Shown here in pieces: positions 1 to 9,720 of a stretch of 64,000 bases of DNA. The position numbers and the translations under genes are program-made. Numbering within the stretch: the stretch's first letter is position 1; the number at the start of each line of letters is the position of its first letter. The notes under the pieces are model-generated. The model worked only from the letters and a program-made list of their open reading frames with translations, was not told where the DNA came from and did not search any database. Source of the stretch: Capniomyces stellatus (taxonomy: Eukaryota > Kickxellomycota > Harpellomycetes > Harpellales > Legeriomycetaceae); contig LUVW01000004.1 of NCBI GenBank assembly GCA_001661515.1, forward strand, positions 175,439 through 239,438, written 5' to 3'.

Positions 1-794
1 TGGTAAGGATCCGTTGGGGGCTGGTAAGGATCCGTTGGGGGCTGGTAAGGATCCGTTGGGGGCTGGTAAGGATCCGTTGGGGGCTGGTAAGGATCCGTTG
101 GGGGCTGGTAAGGATCCGTTGGGGGCTGGTAAGGATCCGTTGGGGGCTGGTAAGGATCCGTTGGGGGCTGGTAAGGATCCGTTGGGGGCTGGTAAGGATC
201 CGTTGGGGGCTGGTAAGGATCCGTTGGGGGCTGGTAAGGATCCGTTGGGGGCTGGTAAGGATCCGTTGGGGGCTGGTAAGGGTTTTTTGGAGGGCCGTAT
301 TGATTTTTGGGGGGGCCGTACGAGGTGATCTGTTTAACGCTGTACGACTCTTTATTGTTGTTCAAGTATTTGGAAAAGTCAAACCTGAACCCGTTTTCAT
401 CAGTTGCTAAATCTGGATTGTAGCTGGTAGGTTTCTTTAGGATAGTTGAGATTTGGTTAAAGATGCTTTCCACAAAACTAAAGCCATTATTTATTAGTAC
501 AGGGCTTAAGCTGAGCCCACCAACAGCACCCATATACATACTATTACTGCTTGAAAGGCTCATGACACCCCTATCTTTCCTTTTACCTTCCTTAAGTTTC
601 CTTTGAGCCTTTATTTCTGGTTTCCTGGCCTTTTTGGGTTTGGAGAACCTTTGATTTATCTTTCTACCAGTTATGACAGGTTTATTTACTTGGCCATAGT
701 TCCTTAAACTGTAGTCGTGGTCCCTTACAATTGCGCTACCACTTATAACAGCCAGATACAGTATCAAAATAGCCCCAGCTGTTTGCTTTAGCAT
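1..794 (-). CDS. Secreted protein with C-terminal PYQPPTD heptad repeats (3' end cut by contig edge)
   Basis: Reading from the ATG at 794 down to base 1, the minus strand is open with no stop, so the protein is at least 264 residues and incomplete at its C terminus. It begins MLKQTAGAILILYLAVISGSA, a clear signal peptide (about residues 1-22). A basic Lys/Arg-rich stretch (about 45-85) and a Ser/Asn-rich stretch follow. Next come two imperfect units (YGPPKNQ, YGPPKNP) and then a strict heptad, PYQPPTD, repeated 13 times to the window edge. I recognise no family. Proline/tyrosine/glutamine tandem repeats are typical of extracellular structural or adhesive proteins, so a cell-wall or attachment role is plausible inference. 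The opposite-strand reading (GAGKDPL repeats) lacks any such context. The signal peptide, open frame and orderly decay of the repeat at its N-terminal edge support this strand. Confidence 0.72.
   Translation of the reverse strand, partial: MLKQTAGAILILYLAVISGSAIVRDHDYSLRNYGQVNKPVITGRKINQRFSKPKKARKPEIKAQRKLKEGKRKDRGVMSLSSSNSMYMGAVGGLSLSPVLINNGFSFVESIFNQISTILKKPTSYNPDLATDENGFRFDFSKYLNNNKESYSVKQITSYGPPKNQYGPPKNPYQPPTDPYQPPTDPYQPPTDPYQPPTDPYQPPTDPYQPPTDPYQPPTDPYQPPTDPYQPPTDPYQPPTDPYQPPTDPYQPPTDPYQPPTDPY
2..274. repeat. 21-bp tandem repeat, 13 identical copies
   Basis: The unit GGTAAGGATCCGTTGGGGGCT is repeated 13 times without a single difference. It encodes the PYQPPTD heptad on the minus strand, and a BamHI site (GGATCC) recurs every 21 bp. 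Degenerate units continue to about 318. The array reaches the contig edge, so the true copy number is unknown. Confidence 0.97.
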
Positions 795-1140
795 TTTATC
801 AATTTGTTTTCGAGTCTCCTGTTTCTTGGATTTTTTTTTTTGAATCTGAATATTGGATTAGATTATGGTAACCCTTTAAATCCTTGAATACAATATTTTT
901 GTAAATAGAATAAAATCTAAACGATCAGAACCAAGTATTTGCAACTTTTGACTTCCACGCAACATCTTTTATCTAAAAAGCTTGAATACTAAAATTTCAA
1001 TTACTCTCCAGCACTAATATAAGAAAAGCAAAAATACCAATGTATTTGGTGCTTATTTTTCCATTGTTATACACTTGCAACTATAAAATAATTTCAACAG
1101 GGTTCAAAAAAAGTGAATACTTTAACCCGGCTCGTCACTT

Positions 1141-1148
1141 TGACGTCA
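1141..1148. promoter_or_regulatory. TGACGTCA palindrome (CRE/ATF-type bZIP site candidate)
   Basis: A perfect 8-bp CRE-type palindrome lies about 350 bp upstream of the heptad-repeat gene and 1.55 kb upstream of the oppositely oriented gene at 2699. bZIP factors of the ATF/CREB class bind this sequence. A single 8-mer can occur by chance, so function is unproven. Confidence 0.25.
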
Positions 1149-2546
1149 TTTTTCCCTATTACGTTTACCTCGTGTTCCCATTAGCTTTATAATCATTGAG
1201 AACGTAGATTCGGTAATATCAGTCAACAGTCCCTTTACCTGGTGTGAACACTGCACTGTTTAAAAACGGTTAATGGATTACATAACACAAAAAAAAAATT
1301 TCAACAGTTTTTTTTAGCTAGTGCATGTGGTTCATCATTGTATCTGAATTAGCATTTACTGCAGATTTTCTCTAGGGGAAATGATTTTGTAACATTGATA
1401 ATAATTTTCCTCACTGAATTGGTAATAAAACTTTTAATCAAAAGTTTAATACTGTCGAGTTGATTGGAAATAATATTAACATATAACGATTATCCGTTGG
1501 TTATACCCATTTTTTTATAACACTGTATATTTTGATAAGAGACATTCTCGTATTTTTTAGGTTGGTAGTAAGACGGAATAAAGCTGTTTAAAGAGTGAGT
1601 GGGAAAATTAGAATTCTGTAATTGGGAAACATGAATGATTGAGGCTAATAATAAACACCAAGAAAAGTATGTGGTGAGATTGTAAAGCCATTGAATTTAA
1701 AAGTAAAGCTGGTATTACTTTCTTTACCATGTTGCGTAAAACTACACGTCCATTACGTTTTCAGTTATGATACAGAGAAAGACAGTCGTGAAACTTGCTT
1801 TTTTACTTTGGAATTGGTAATGATTCTAGAATGCTAGAGACTGCAAACTATCAAAAGAACATCACACGGTTATACTGACCAAGTTCTTAAAAAAGGTGTA
1901 TGGCTCCCACAATAAAAATGTATTAGCTAAGGCAACAAATCTCCACAAATACTTTTTTTTATGCGATGTGAACTTTATTCGATAATACAAGAAAAACTGG
2001 TGTAGCCCTTCCAGAATAGTAAAGTAAGAAAGCTGAACATGTAAAAACAAAGCCGAAATGTAAGTGTAACTGTAAATTCGGTTTTTAAATGTTGATTAGT
2101 GTACTTTTGACTAAAAAATTGAACAGGACATAGTCGAAAATTCACCAGCGTTCAGCTCAAGATTCAAGATTTAGGAGTAAGGCAATGTTTTTGGCTTAAG
2201 GAAACCCCAATGCGATTCAAAAAAATTGCTAAAACTGCAGACCATATTAGCAAGCTGAGAATAATTACGGTCTTGGTAATTAAAAATTGGCACGCGCATT
2301 ATTATTAAATTGAGTAATTGAGTGGCTAGCCTCGAGTAGCTGTAAAAGATATTCAAAAGCAAAAGTCTCTGTGGTTTTATTTTGCACAGGGCTAGAATAA
2401 AGTATATACATACAAGTTTATTCACACCAAAAAAAATACAAAAAAATTGGAGTTTATTCGACAAACATAAATACAAAAGAAAGTTCCTAAGATCAAAAAA
2501 AATCCACAATCACAGAAATAGTCGCGGTTTTGAATTGATTTAGTCC

Positions 2547-2595
2547 TATTACTGCTACTGCTACTATTACTACTGCTACTACTGCTACTATTACT
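2547..2595. repeat. Trinucleotide (ACT/GCT) microsatellite
   Basis: Imperfect run of ACT, GCT and ATT triplets about 100 bp upstream of the start codon at 2699. It is not in a supported coding frame. Confidence 0.8.
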
Positions 2596-2698
2596 CGCAT
2601 CTTGATTAAAAATCAATTGATATAGTCAATATTGATAAGATTATTTGTATAAACTTTGGGATTTTGCAGTTTTAAAACTTTATAGCTTCGTTTTCAAA

Positions 2699-4576
2699 AT
2701 GGCGAAGGGCAACTCCAAAATACTTTCTTTGATCCTAGTGGCAACACAGTTAGCTTTTGGACAGCTTGCTGGAGTTAAGGCACCCGACTACTCGGATAGT
2801 TGCAAGCAAACATACTCTCCAATAGACATCAGTAGTGGGTCCGGCGAAATGCCTATAAAGAAATACGACTTTGGCAATGCCATCAGTCTGAATTGTAAAG
2901 ATGCAAACTTTGATATTGAGTTTGAAGTGGATCAATCCTCGGACATATACTTTGTTATAAACAGTGAAAAGTCGTTGGGTGGCTCTTTATTGATTCAGGG
3001 AACAATTGGAGTTAATACTGGAGAGTGGTATATTGGGGCAGGCAAATACGAAAACAATCGGTTTATTAACTCTGCGCAGTCCTCAAGAACCAAGGTGTTT
3101 ATTAAATCCGATGCCACTACAATCTATATTGGGCTTGGTGGAGACAATGTAACATTCTTGCTGTTTAAAGGATTTGACTCGAGCAAGCTTCCTTCAAACC
3201 AGTACTACTTGGCATTTGCCTCTGAAAAGGACAACTCAAGAATCACCAATATTGTTGTTAAATGCACTGACCAGGAAACGTGTGCAAATGGAGGAAACGG
3301 TGTGAACACATCATCCCCAACCACCAATATTGACTCGACTGCCTCGACTACTTTAGCCACCTCAGTCACATCTGAGTATCTACTAGTACCTCCCAAAGAT
3401 TCTGAACATGAACTACTGCAACCGCCACTTATACCTGGTATGGCTACAACTACATATATGGACACAACTACATATATGACTACAAGCATTCCATTTGATC
3501 AAAATGTGGGGGAATGTACACAAACGGTTCCAACGCTTAATATAAGAGAAGGATCACTCGAGTCGTTGGTCAAGAAATACGACTTTGACAATGCCATCAG
3601 TCTCAAGTGTAGCGGCGCACAATTTCTTGTCGAGTTTGAAATAGAACAGGATTCCGACATCTATTTCATAATTAGCAACCAAAAATCGCTAATCAAATCT
3701 TTATCGATTGAGGGTACATTTGGTGTAAATACTGGAGAGTGGTATATTGGAGCTGGTACACACTCTGACGTTACAGATGTCAGCTACGCCCAATCATCAT
3801 CAGTCAAAGCATTTATACGTTCGGATGACAGCGGTGTGTATATTGGCTATGAGGGTGAGGATATTACGCAGATTCTATTTAAAGAGATTGACTCAGCCAA
3901 CCTTAAATCTGCGGATGAACTCTATTTAGCATTTGGTACCGAATACGATGACGTTGATATTGTTAATATTGTTGCCAAATGCTCTTCTCAAGAAAAATGC
4001 AGAGAAAAAGAGCTAAACTACATTAACACCGTCACCAATACTACCACCACCGATACCACCACCACCGATACTACCATCACCACTGATACATCATGCCAAC
4101 AGGCTACAACAGTTACTGATCTATTCTTGGTTTCAACGGATAAACCAAAACAGTATGACCTCAAGCAGCCACTGTCAATCCCATGCAAGGATCAGGAGTT
4201 TACTTTTACTGCGGATGTTACGTCCGACTCTGATTTCTTTGTTGCGTTGTTGTCCAAAAAAGGATACTATAGCCCGGACGGTGTTTTTGAGGCACAGTTT
4301 GGATTTTCATCTGGAGTAAACTCAATCAAAAAGGGAAAATACCTGGTCACAAAAAGGTCTGTTAATTTTAAGCGTGTTGCCAGCAACTCTATTAAAATCG
4401 AGTCTACTGCAGGTCAAATCAAAATTTATACCGACAACGTTCTTAGGACCACATACGATTTAAAGGACTACAAGGTAGACAGACTTGTGTTTGCTCCTCA
4501 CAAAGGCAGCGCTGTTGTAAAAAACGCTACAATTTCTTGTACTGGGGCTGGTTCGTGTCCATCTAATCAGTATTGA
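2699..4576 (+). CDS. Secreted protein with three four-cysteine modules
   Basis: Single-exon gene encoding 625 residues. I chose the ATG at 2699 because it directly precedes a signal peptide (MAKGNSKILSLILVATQLAF); the frame is open upstream but without an ATG. Three homologous modules span about residues 35-195, 273-434 and 466-620. Each has an N-terminal Cys, a second Cys after a KKYDF.NAISL-like strand (diverged in the third), and a closing C-x5-C pair (CTDQETC, CSSQEKC, CTGAGSC). Modules 1 and 2 share GVNTGEWYIGAG and SDIYF; module 3 is more diverged. Thr-rich linkers (for example TTTTDTTTTDT) look O-glycosylated. The alternating hydrophobic pattern suggests a beta-sandwich. The core resembles the farnesoic-acid-methyltransferase-like (Methyltransf_FA) carbohydrate-binding-type fold found in secreted proteins, but this is tentative. 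A wall or matrix protein is the best guess. Confidence 0.85.
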   Translation: MAKGNSKILSLILVATQLAFGQLAGVKAPDYSDSCKQTYSPIDISSGSGEMPIKKYDFGNAISLNCKDANFDIEFEVDQSSDIYFVINSEKSLGGSLLIQGTIGVNTGEWYIGAGKYENNRFINSAQSSRTKVFIKSDATTIYIGLGGDNVTFLLFKGFDSSKLPSNQYYLAFASEKDNSRITNIVVKCTDQETCANGGNGVNTSSPTTNIDSTASTTLATSVTSEYLLVPPKDSEHELLQPPLIPGMATTTYMDTTTYMTTSIPFDQNVGECTQTVPTLNIREGSLESLVKKYDFDNAISLKCSGAQFLVEFEIEQDSDIYFIISNQKSLIKSLSIEGTFGVNTGEWYIGAGTHSDVTDVSYAQSSSVKAFIRSDDSGVYIGYEGEDITQILFKEIDSANLKSADELYLAFGTEYDDVDIVNIVAKCSSQEKCREKELNYINTVTNTTTTDTTTTDTTITTDTSCQQATTVTDLFLVSTDKPKQYDLKQPLSIPCKDQEFTFTADVTSDSDFFVALLSKKGYYSPDGVFEAQFGFSSGVNSIKKGKYLVTKRSVNFKRVASNSIKIESTAGQIKIYTDNVLRTTYDLKDYKVDRLVFAPHKGSAVVKNATISCTGAGSCPSNQY

Positions 4577-5389
4577 TAGATAACAACTATCTAATACATT
4601 ATAAATCGTTGCTGTATAATTTAGTTGGGTCAATCTTTGATTGTTTAAAATAATTATACTTTATTACTATGCTTTACTTTTATCTCTTGAGAGTTTTTAT
4701 TTTTTTGCTGAGCTAACGGGTTGCTTAAAAAACGCATCACGCCTGGAATAAATATCCAAAGTCACGTTGAGTTTATCAGTACCAACAATAATCACAAGAT
4801 GCAAGGGTACAACATGAATGAGCATGACATGGGTTTGAGGAAAATTAAATAAAGAAAAAAGACAGTATTTACTAAACCATATTCAAATAACCAACTGGTT
4901 TACAAAAAAAAAAAAACGAGAGTCAGTGATGACTTGGCTGGGATTTAAACATAGCAGCGGAAATAACAGCACTGCGCCTCAATATAACTTAAAGTTGTTG
5001 TTATTTAATGTTAAAAACTATTTAGCAAATTATTCAATATAGGAATCAAAGAGCAGGAGTGATATGATCGTGACTTTAAACAACAATGCTAATTCATCAT
5101 TACTTTATTTATTCTGACTATTTTGTTTGGATGTAAAGCAAACTATATTTTAATAAAGTAATGGCTTTTCAAATAGTATATTAGGTGTAGACATAGGCTC
5201 AACTTGAAGTATAGTATAGAAACAAAAAAAACACATATTGAAATGGAAAAAAGCAAATAAACGCTATATATATAGCGATAGAGACTTGGATTTAGTTGAC
5301 ACTTGGATTTTAAATAGGAAAGACGAGAAGAGTCAATATTTCGAATTAATAATAGCTGCAAACTGAAAAGTAGACACACAAAGCGCAAA
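4577..5389. other. Intergenic
   Basis: AT-rich spacer after the three-module gene. Short open frames on the minus strand (from 5143) overlap the zinc-finger gene antisense and look spurious. Nothing else is recognised. Confidence 0.6.
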
Positions 5390-5740
5390 ATGAATAAAAC
5401 ACAGAATAAAGGTACGCCTAGAGCAGGATATATGTTATGTAGCCATAGCAAAGCAGAAAACAGAACAAAATCGCTTTTCTCATGCTCAGAGTGTTTAGAA
5501 AAGATTTCAAATCCTAAAAAGGTAAGGTTCGATAGCATTCTAAAGAACCAGCTGTACACAAAGATTGTTGAAATCAAAGCGGCGCAAAGCAGGCTTGGAT
5601 ACACTGCCAAAGACTCGGGACATGTGTCAAACAATGGAGCCACAGACAAAAAAGCCATAATAGGGTATTTCCAGTGTCCTAGGTGTTCAAAAGATACAAC
5701 GAACTGGAAGGTACATGTTGAGCATTTTCTAAGGTGCTAA
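5390..5740 (+). CDS. Small putative zinc-finger protein
   Basis: Intron-less frame of 116 residues starting MNKTQNKGTPRAGYMLCSHS. The N-terminal third has a possible metal site (C-S-H and C-S-E-C, about residues 17-35). The C terminus ends in a clear C-x2-C-x12-H-x3-C finger (CPRC ... HFLRC) as the last residues. That spacing resembles the C2HC finger of the SAGA subunit Sgf11 and related C2HC/Sgf73-type fingers, but the rest does not obviously match, so I do not name it. The frame is rich in Lys/Arg, and the conserved metal-ligand spacing argues against a chance open frame. Confidence 0.6.
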   Translation: MNKTQNKGTPRAGYMLCSHSKAENRTKSLFSCSECLEKISNPKKVRFDSILKNQLYTKIVEIKAAQSRLGYTAKDSGHVSNNGATDKKAIIGYFQCPRCSKDTTNWKVHVEHFLRC

Positions 5741-6088
5741 AGCTGGTAATGCTTGGCCAAAATTGGAAGCTTTGTGGTGAAAAGTAATAAGTGGAAATGT
5801 CTTGGTTTGTTGAAAGCAAGTGTCAAGAAATATGTTGTATAGCTTTTTTTTTTCTTTCTTGAAGATAAACAGTGAACGGAAGCAAAGATTAAAAAAAAGG
5901 AATATAGAGAAGATAAAGTAAGTGGAATACTGATAAAACGGATCGACACGCAAGAGCGAAAAGAAAAGCAAATAAAAGAAAAGAAATGCTAGCAAAAGTA
6001 CTGATTGCTAATTAAGGTGGTAAACAGTTTTAGATTAAGGAAAACAATCGTAAAGTCTTGTAAAATATGGGAAATGAAAAGGGAAAAC

Positions 6089-7750
6089 TCAGAAAAAGAC
6101 CCAACCGATCAAAAAAGAAACGGCGGCAACAAAAGCAACGCTGGGGAAAGATATTCCATCAACCTCCTTGAAAGCAAGTTTACCACCATTGATTCTCTGG
6201 TCTGTGGTTTTATCATTTAGGCTAGCATTAATTGTGCTCTTCTTATTTTTTTCTATCAATTCAGTGAGCTCAGCAATTTGTTTATCCCTCTGGAAAAGCA
6301 AAATACGTAGATTTAGTTTGTATGGATTTAGTTTGTATGGATTTAGTTTGTATGGATTTAGCCCGCATTTTACCGTGCTAAGATACGACTTGTAAATAAA
6401 GAAAATAAACATTCAATTACCAGTTTGAGATCGCTTAAAATCTTCAGTTCTCTTTCAGACAATTCGATTTGTTCTGACGATTCTGGTTTTTTTGAAGATG
6501 TTACTGGTACAGCTGGTTTTGGTACCTGGATTCGTTAAAAAAAATGTGGAATTTAAAATCAAAACTCAATTGACAGGTACGAGAACAATACTGAACTAAA
6601 TAATTCAAAATATAACACCAAATGCCCAAAGCTTACCTTTGCTTGAGAATCGATGGATTTAGGCATAGATACGGCCGTGGTTGTGGGTGTGGTTGTGGGC
6701 GTGATTTGAGGTTGAGGTTGAGCGGTGTGACTAGAACGAGAAGCTGACATATCTTCAGCGTTTGGCATTTCGGATTTTGAAGGAATCGTATGGTTTTTTT
6801 CAGCTTCCGCAGCATGCGAGTCTCTAGAGCCTCCATTTTGAGCAGAGCCGTCTATGCTTAGTGGCTTGTATGCTACTCGAAGCTTCTTTTCACTAATCAT
6901 TTCTTTCTTTTCACTTTCAATTTTCGACCACTTTAATAGAACAAAAAAGAAAATTTGACAATTTAGTTTTGATTATTGAAAATTTCTTTTTTTTTCTTTC
7001 TTTTACTTGACCAGAATGAGTTGAATGGAATTAAAATATACTGATTTTTGTCAAGTGTTTGGTATTTTTACTTTTCTTAATTTGGTTATTTAAAAGTAGA
7101 GATGAAATAATTACCAAACTTGCTAGGTCATCAATTGGATCTTCATTGCCGATTGAAAAACTTTGAATGAGGAATTTGTCTTTGCATTTAAAGTCTTCGG
7201 CTATATCGTCTCTGGGCTGCAATCCAACTATACTCACAAACAAGTCGATTCACCCATTAGTTTAAAATAAAAGTGGACCGACTAGCAAAGACACAATTTA
7301 TTGCCTTTACAACACTGTAGCAAAGCACTGGTTTATTTCAAAATATAAGAGCTCATTTACCGAGAATTTCTGCTGCTTGGCCCGATTTAATAACGCCTGA
7401 ATTTGGTCTTACAAAGTACAGTTTTGGTGCTGTTGTTTTGATTTTGTAAATCACATCTTCAGCGTTTGGGTTTGTAAGATGCAATTTAGCCTCTTTAATT
7501 CGGTCTAACGGCTCTAAAAAAACAAAAACAACAAACCCCACGTTATACCAAATTGCATAGAAAATATCAACACAGCTAAACATATTCTAGTTCTGTAAAA
7601 GCATCAATGCCTCCAGCTGCAATACAATTTAGCCAATTTACAAATCTGATGGCTGCTCGACTTCAGAGTCAAACTGTAATTATAAATTTATTAATAAAAA
7701 CACTCACGCTTAAAAACTATATATTCATCTGGTACAATTATTAAAGCCAT
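6089..7750 (-). CDS. scs2: VAP/Scs2-type ER membrane protein (MSP domain, tail-anchored)
   Basis: Six exons: 7750-7708, 7513-7361, 7227-7115, 6930-6637, 6525-6421, 6289-6089; 302 residues. Residues 1-115 are an MSP (major sperm protein) domain: MALIIVPDEYIVFKQPL, then LHLTNPN, KTTAPKLYFVRPNSGVI and DFKCKDKFLIQS, the last being very close to yeast Scs2. A WSKIESEKK/KKLRVAY segment, a low-complexity linker, a heptad-like coiled coil (LSERELKILSDLKL, RDKQIAELTELIEK) and a C-terminal tail anchor (FVAAVSFLIGWVFF, last residues) follow. VAPs sit in the ER membrane and recruit FFAT-motif proteins to membrane contact sites; the KTTAPK and KDKF segments form the FFAT pocket. All junctions are GT-AG and phase-consistent. 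The stop is at 6089-6091. Confidence 0.93.
6311..6360. repeat. 15-bp tandem repeat inside the last VAP intron
   Basis: Three and a third copies of ATTTAGTTTGTATGG in the intron 6290-6420 of the VAP gene. Read on the transcribed strand this is a repeated CCATACAAACTAAAT; the ACTAAAT core resembles a branch-point sequence, so several candidate branch points are lined up. Confidence 0.9.
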
Positions 7751-8553
7751 TGTTTCCTGTGCTAATAGTTCTATTGTGGATTATGTCCGCTGGCTTGCTT
7801 TAATTGTTTTTGCTTTGTTTTTGTTCTGAATGTTGGTGTATAAAGTTTCAAGGAATTAAAACACAGAAGCAATTTGAAATGTTTAATTATGTGTTTACTT
7901 GTTTTAATAGTGTTTAGCTTTTAAAACTTGAAACCGTAACTAAAATGTTGGTAATTATCAAACCGTATCAAATAACGATTTTCAGTTATCAGTTATTGAG
8001 TAATCTTATATTTAAAAGCAGCTTCCTCAGAAAAAAAAAAATAACACCAAAAGGAATCATTTAATTAATAAACATATAAAGTTTAGATTATATATATTTC
8101 AATCCAACTCAACTCGGTCCAACTCGGTCCAACTCGATTCAATTCAACTCGATATTCAAATAAAATAAATGGCTGTTTGGCTTGGACTCTCCTTCACCTT
8201 GGCCTATATCACTGGCATCTATTTGAATTTGATTATCCAGAGGTGAATATCCAGAGTTGAATATTTGGCTGTCTGTCAGCCAAGACAATCAATCTTAATT
8301 TAAACACTACCGCATCCTATCATTTCCATGCCTTGGTAATACCCGCTGTGATTTTTTACTATTTAAATTGTGCTTTTGTTTATTCATCTTCTACTTGACC
8401 TATAGTTTGGTTTAGAAATTCTGCAAAAAAAAAAAAGAATTGTATGTTTTTTTTTGCTTTTTGCCAGCTTTATTGGGCAGATTTTTTAGCATCTAAACGA
8501 GAGCGAATAGTCTAAACACTAGTCGATTGTAACATTTTAGATTTCACTGCTGT
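7751..8553. other. Intergenic, with a CAACTCGGTC-type repeat
   Basis: Upstream region of the VAP gene. At about 8102-8151 an imperfect 10-bp repeat (CAACTCGGTC, then CAACTCGATT) occurs four to five times. A pyrimidine-rich AG at about 8419-8433 (minus strand) is followed by a 12-codon open stretch; it could be a terminal exon of the small gene upstream but does not fit its reading phase. Confidence 0.5.
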
Positions 8554-8802
8554 TTATTTTTCCACCTCTGCTTTCTTTCTGACATCATGTTTGCCTGTTG
8601 GTATTCGTGTTTTACCAAAATAAAAAAATAACAAGCATTAGTGCCAAGAGGAAACAACATAGATACACTGCTGTAAACAAAACGTATACGTACATTGGGG
8701 ACTGAGTGCAGCCAAGAGCAGGTCTGGTTCACTGTATTTTCTCTGCGACTGTACCGGGTTGGTCTTGATTTGGCTTTCGCAAGAGAAGCCTAGATAATCC
8801 AT
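8554..8802 (-). CDS. Possible small two-exon gene
   Basis: Candidate of 49 residues: exon 1 8802-8694 (MDYLGFSCESQIKTNPV ... LLLAALSPQ), intron 8693-8595 with donor GTACGT, a CTAAT branch point, a pyrimidine tract and acceptor CAACAG, exon 2 8594-8554 (CKHDVRKKAEVEK, stop). The intron anatomy is good and the exon 1 composition looks coding, but I recognise no family. The real gene may have other exons. Low confidence. Confidence 0.3.
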
Positions 8803-9507
8803 TTTGACATTTACCTTGGATTTGTCAGATAAACGAAATTGCCTAGCTGTCTTATTTAATATTATGTAAAATCTGTCCCGTAAATTCCTTGGTTTTTACG
8901 AAAAAAAAAAAACGAATAAAAATGTTTAGTGTCTAGTGAAAGGTGTGTGTGTAAAAAGTTATAATAAGAATACAAGGCGAAATATAGCAATATTTATTTT
9001 TTATTTATGCGATTAATTGGCAAGAGATGCAGCAATAACGTACTTTTAATTCACATTCACTATTTAGTTTATGTAAAACTAAGCATCCAAAGTAGTTGTT
9101 TTCAAGAAAAGGTCGAGTAAATATCAATGAGCTGCGCTGAGAAAGCTTTTATTTATTTATAATTTTTCCCATAGACAACTATAAGAAAAAAAACCGATGT
9201 AAAGTCTCGTAGAATCATTATATATCCTTATTAGCCGATATTTATAGTAGTGTAATGTCATGACATGATAAACCTTAAAGAGCAGAAAAAAAAGTGGACA
9301 CGAGAACAACTTTAATTTTTTCTAATGATATTAAGAATATACGGTTAAAAAAAAAACGCCCCACCCAAAATAAACGAATAGTCAAATAGTATGCAAAAAA
9401 AATAATTTGAAAATAAAAATAAAAACAAGAGAATGCCAAAATGGAAGTATTAACAGTTGGCATCAATAACCAAGTAAAACTAATCTCTGAAAGTAATAAC
9501 ATTAGCG

Positions 9508-9546
<39 letters not shown>

Positions 9547-9720
9547 ATATCAATAAATAAAAGTTGATTAGTATCAAGCAACAGTTTGGTGCCATTACCA
9601 AGAGGGGTCCAGTTAAAGAAGAAAAAAAGGGGGGGGGGGGTGAATCTGTGTTTAGCAATTGCCTAGAATTACAAAGATAAAAAACTCCCCCCCACCAGAC
9701 TATACTTTCTTGGTGTATCT
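8803..9720. other. Intergenic; AGT microsatellite and G-run
   Basis: No gene recognised. It contains an (AGT)n tract at about 9509-9546 and a 10-G run at about 9631-9640, just downstream of the Rho2 gene stop on the minus strand. The Leu-rich open frame on the minus strand across it comes from the microsatellite. Confidence 0.6.

Larger units (their letters stand above)
795..2698. other. Divergent intergenic region between two secreted-protein genes
   Basis: About 1.9 kb of AT-rich DNA separates the start codons of two divergently transcribed secreted-protein genes. I see no convincing coding exon; the short open frames at 1862-2616 are low complexity. A TGACGTCA palindrome and a trinucleotide tract near its right end are listed separately. 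Confidence 0.6.

Noticed and set aside
14..328. Plus-strand frame encoding GAGKDPL repeats
   Set aside because: It is the antisense of the heptad-repeat gene, has no signal peptide or other context, and stops right after the repeat; the minus-strand frame is longer and has a signal peptide.
8601..8693. Alternative reading of the small 8.6-kb gene as a single-span membrane protein (SVYLCCFLLALMLVIFLFW)
   Set aside because: It needs a 23-nt intron, too short for the introns seen elsewhere here, and has no in-phase continuation.
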